Shown here in pieces: positions 5,352 to 5,937 of a stretch of DNA of 5,937 bases. The position numbers and the translations under genes are program-made. Numbering within the stretch: position 1 is the stretch's first letter; each line of letters starts with the position of its first letter. Below the pieces are notes generated by a model. That model was not told where the DNA came from, ran no database searches, and worked only from the letters and a program-made list of their open reading frames with translations. The stretch comes from Burkholderiaceae bacterium (GTDB lineage Bacteria > Pseudomonadota > Gammaproteobacteria > Burkholderiales > Burkholderiaceae_D), in NCBI GenBank assembly GCA_019752915.1, contig JAIELO010000123.1:1-5937 (forward strand), given 5' to 3'.

Positions 5352-5370
5352 TGCCAACAGCGGGTTGGCA
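5352..5370. promoter_or_regulatory. Dyad upstream of the PEP-CTERM gene, possible operator
   Basis: TGCCAAC (5352-5358) and GTTGGCA (5364-5370) are perfect inverted 7-mers separated by 5 bases. Outer GGC (5347-5349) and GCC (5371-5373) can add pairs with a 2-base bulge. The dyad lies 86 to 104 bases upstream of the PEP-CTERM start, inside the 204-base gap to the EAL gene, where an operator or leader hairpin would be expected. No T-tract follows on the minus strand, so it is not an EAL terminator. No convincing promoter was identified in this gap. Confidence 0.45.
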
Positions 5371-5470
5371 GCCTGTTATTCGTGGGACACTCGCTTCCTA
5401 TGCTGACATTCCCCATGGCGAATGACAATAATTTTTAGCCGGAAGCGTGCTTTTCTGCGCCGATTGTTGC

Positions 5471-5937
5471 TCAGACTGTCGTATTGTCGGCAGGCTTGCC
5501 GAGGTAGAAACCTTGCAACTCATCGACCCCCATCTGCTGCAAGGTGTGCATCTGTGCTGCGCTCTCGACGCCCTCGGCAATCACGCGCAAGCCGTATTTA
5601 CGGGCAATCAGCAGCGCAGCTTCGACCACGGTCAGCGACTTTTCATCCATGCCAATGACGAAGCTTTTGTCGATTTTCAGGGCGTCGAGTGGTAGTTGAC
5701 GCAGCCGCGACAGCGAGGAATAACCGGTGCCGAAGTCGTCCAGATGGATTTCCACACCGAGCTGGTGCAAGGTGTTCAGGGTGGCGCTGGCGCGGCCCAT
5801 ATTGCGTTCGTCGAGTACGCTTTCAGTGACTTCGATAATCAGGCGCTGCGCCGCGAGACCGGTGGCCGCCAGCGTATTGCCGACCAGCGTAGCAAAGTCG
5901 GGCTGGACCAGCTGGCGGATCGAGGTATTCACGGCCA
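5471..5937 (-). CDS. EAL-domain c-di-GMP phosphodiesterase, C-terminal fragment (5' end outside window)
   Basis: The last 154 codons of a leftward gene; the beginning, including the E-A-L motif itself and any GGDEF, PAS or membrane region, lies beyond the right edge. EAL domains hydrolyse cyclic di-GMP to pGpG and so lower this signal, which favours motility over biofilm. The visible landmarks are in order: AVNTSIRQ with the metal-binding Asn (about 5929), EVTES with Glu (about 5833), DDFGTGYSSL with both Asp (5740-5735), KIDKSFV with Lys (about 5677), AEGVE (about 5577-5563) and LQGFYLGKP with Gln (about 5515). All expected catalytic positions in this part are kept, so the enzyme is probably active. 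The protein ends only seven residues after GKP, a little short for the family, whose final helix usually adds 10-20 residues. GTG at 5932 is an internal Val codon, not the start. The PEP-CTERM gene lies 204 bases downstream in the same direction. Confidence 0.92.
   Translation of the reverse strand, partial: AVNTSIRQLVQPDFATLVGNTLAATGLAAQRLIIEVTESVLDERNMGRASATLNTLHQLGVEIHLDDFGTGYSSLSRLRQLPLDALKIDKSFVIGMDEKSLTVVEAALLIARKYGLRVIAEGVESAAQMHTLQQMGVDELQGFYLGKPADNTTV

Noticed and set aside
5346..5361. Sigma54-like promoter (TGGCATG on the minus strand) for the PEP-CTERM gene
   Set aside because: The -24-like TGGCATG lacks the required GC at -12 (CA is found instead).
5267..5428. A 54-codon upstream extension of the PEP-CTERM protein
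   Set aside because: The true signal peptide begins at 5266, and the extension contains the dyad and has no coding character.
5422..5695. Plus-strand open frames of 78 and 82 codons opposite the EAL gene
   Set aside because: They are antisense shadows of a strongly conserved EAL domain and have no recognisable features.

Overview
The window looks like ordinary chromosomal DNA from a Gram-negative betaproteobacterium, most likely Burkholderiales close to Oxalobacteraceae (Duganella/Massilia/Janthinobacterium type). The reasons are a PEP-CTERM surface protein, a lipoprotein signal with Cys-Gly4 after the lipobox, a large outer-membrane TonB-dependent receptor, a DUF2058 (YaiL-like) protein and GC-rich coding sequence. 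The genus is an inference. No RNA gene, insertion sequence, phage gene or CRISPR array was seen.

Left part (1-1130): the first 26 codons of a lipoprotein gene run leftward off the window. It is divergent from a secreted CE4 (NodB-type) polysaccharide deacetylase at 258-1130. The 177-base spacer carries a good promoter for the lipoprotein and two copies of a LacI/GalR-like palindrome, one placed to control each gene. This suggests a small co-regulated carbohydrate-surface unit.

Centre (1131-4016): a 315-base leader precedes an 856-residue TonB-dependent outer-membrane receptor that starts at 1446. The leader holds three 11-bp direct repeats, three copies of an 8-mer and a set of competing inverted repeats, so the receptor may be tightly regulated. 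Its substrate cannot be told from sequence alone. A strong intrinsic terminator (4034-4068) follows it, and a perfect TATAAT sits directly in front of that terminator.

Right part (4083-5937): a DUF2058/YaiL-like protein (+) converges, with a 23-base gap, on a PEP-CTERM exported protein (-). A GC-rich hairpin lies across the junction. Upstream of the PEP-CTERM gene is a 7-bp-arm dyad that looks like an operator. The window ends in the C-terminal part of an EAL-domain c-di-GMP phosphodiesterase (-), cut by the edge.

No undescribed multi-gene system is evident. The most interesting material is regulatory: the paired palindromes in the divergent spacer, the iterons and switch-like dyads before the receptor gene, and the promoter-like element abutting the terminator.
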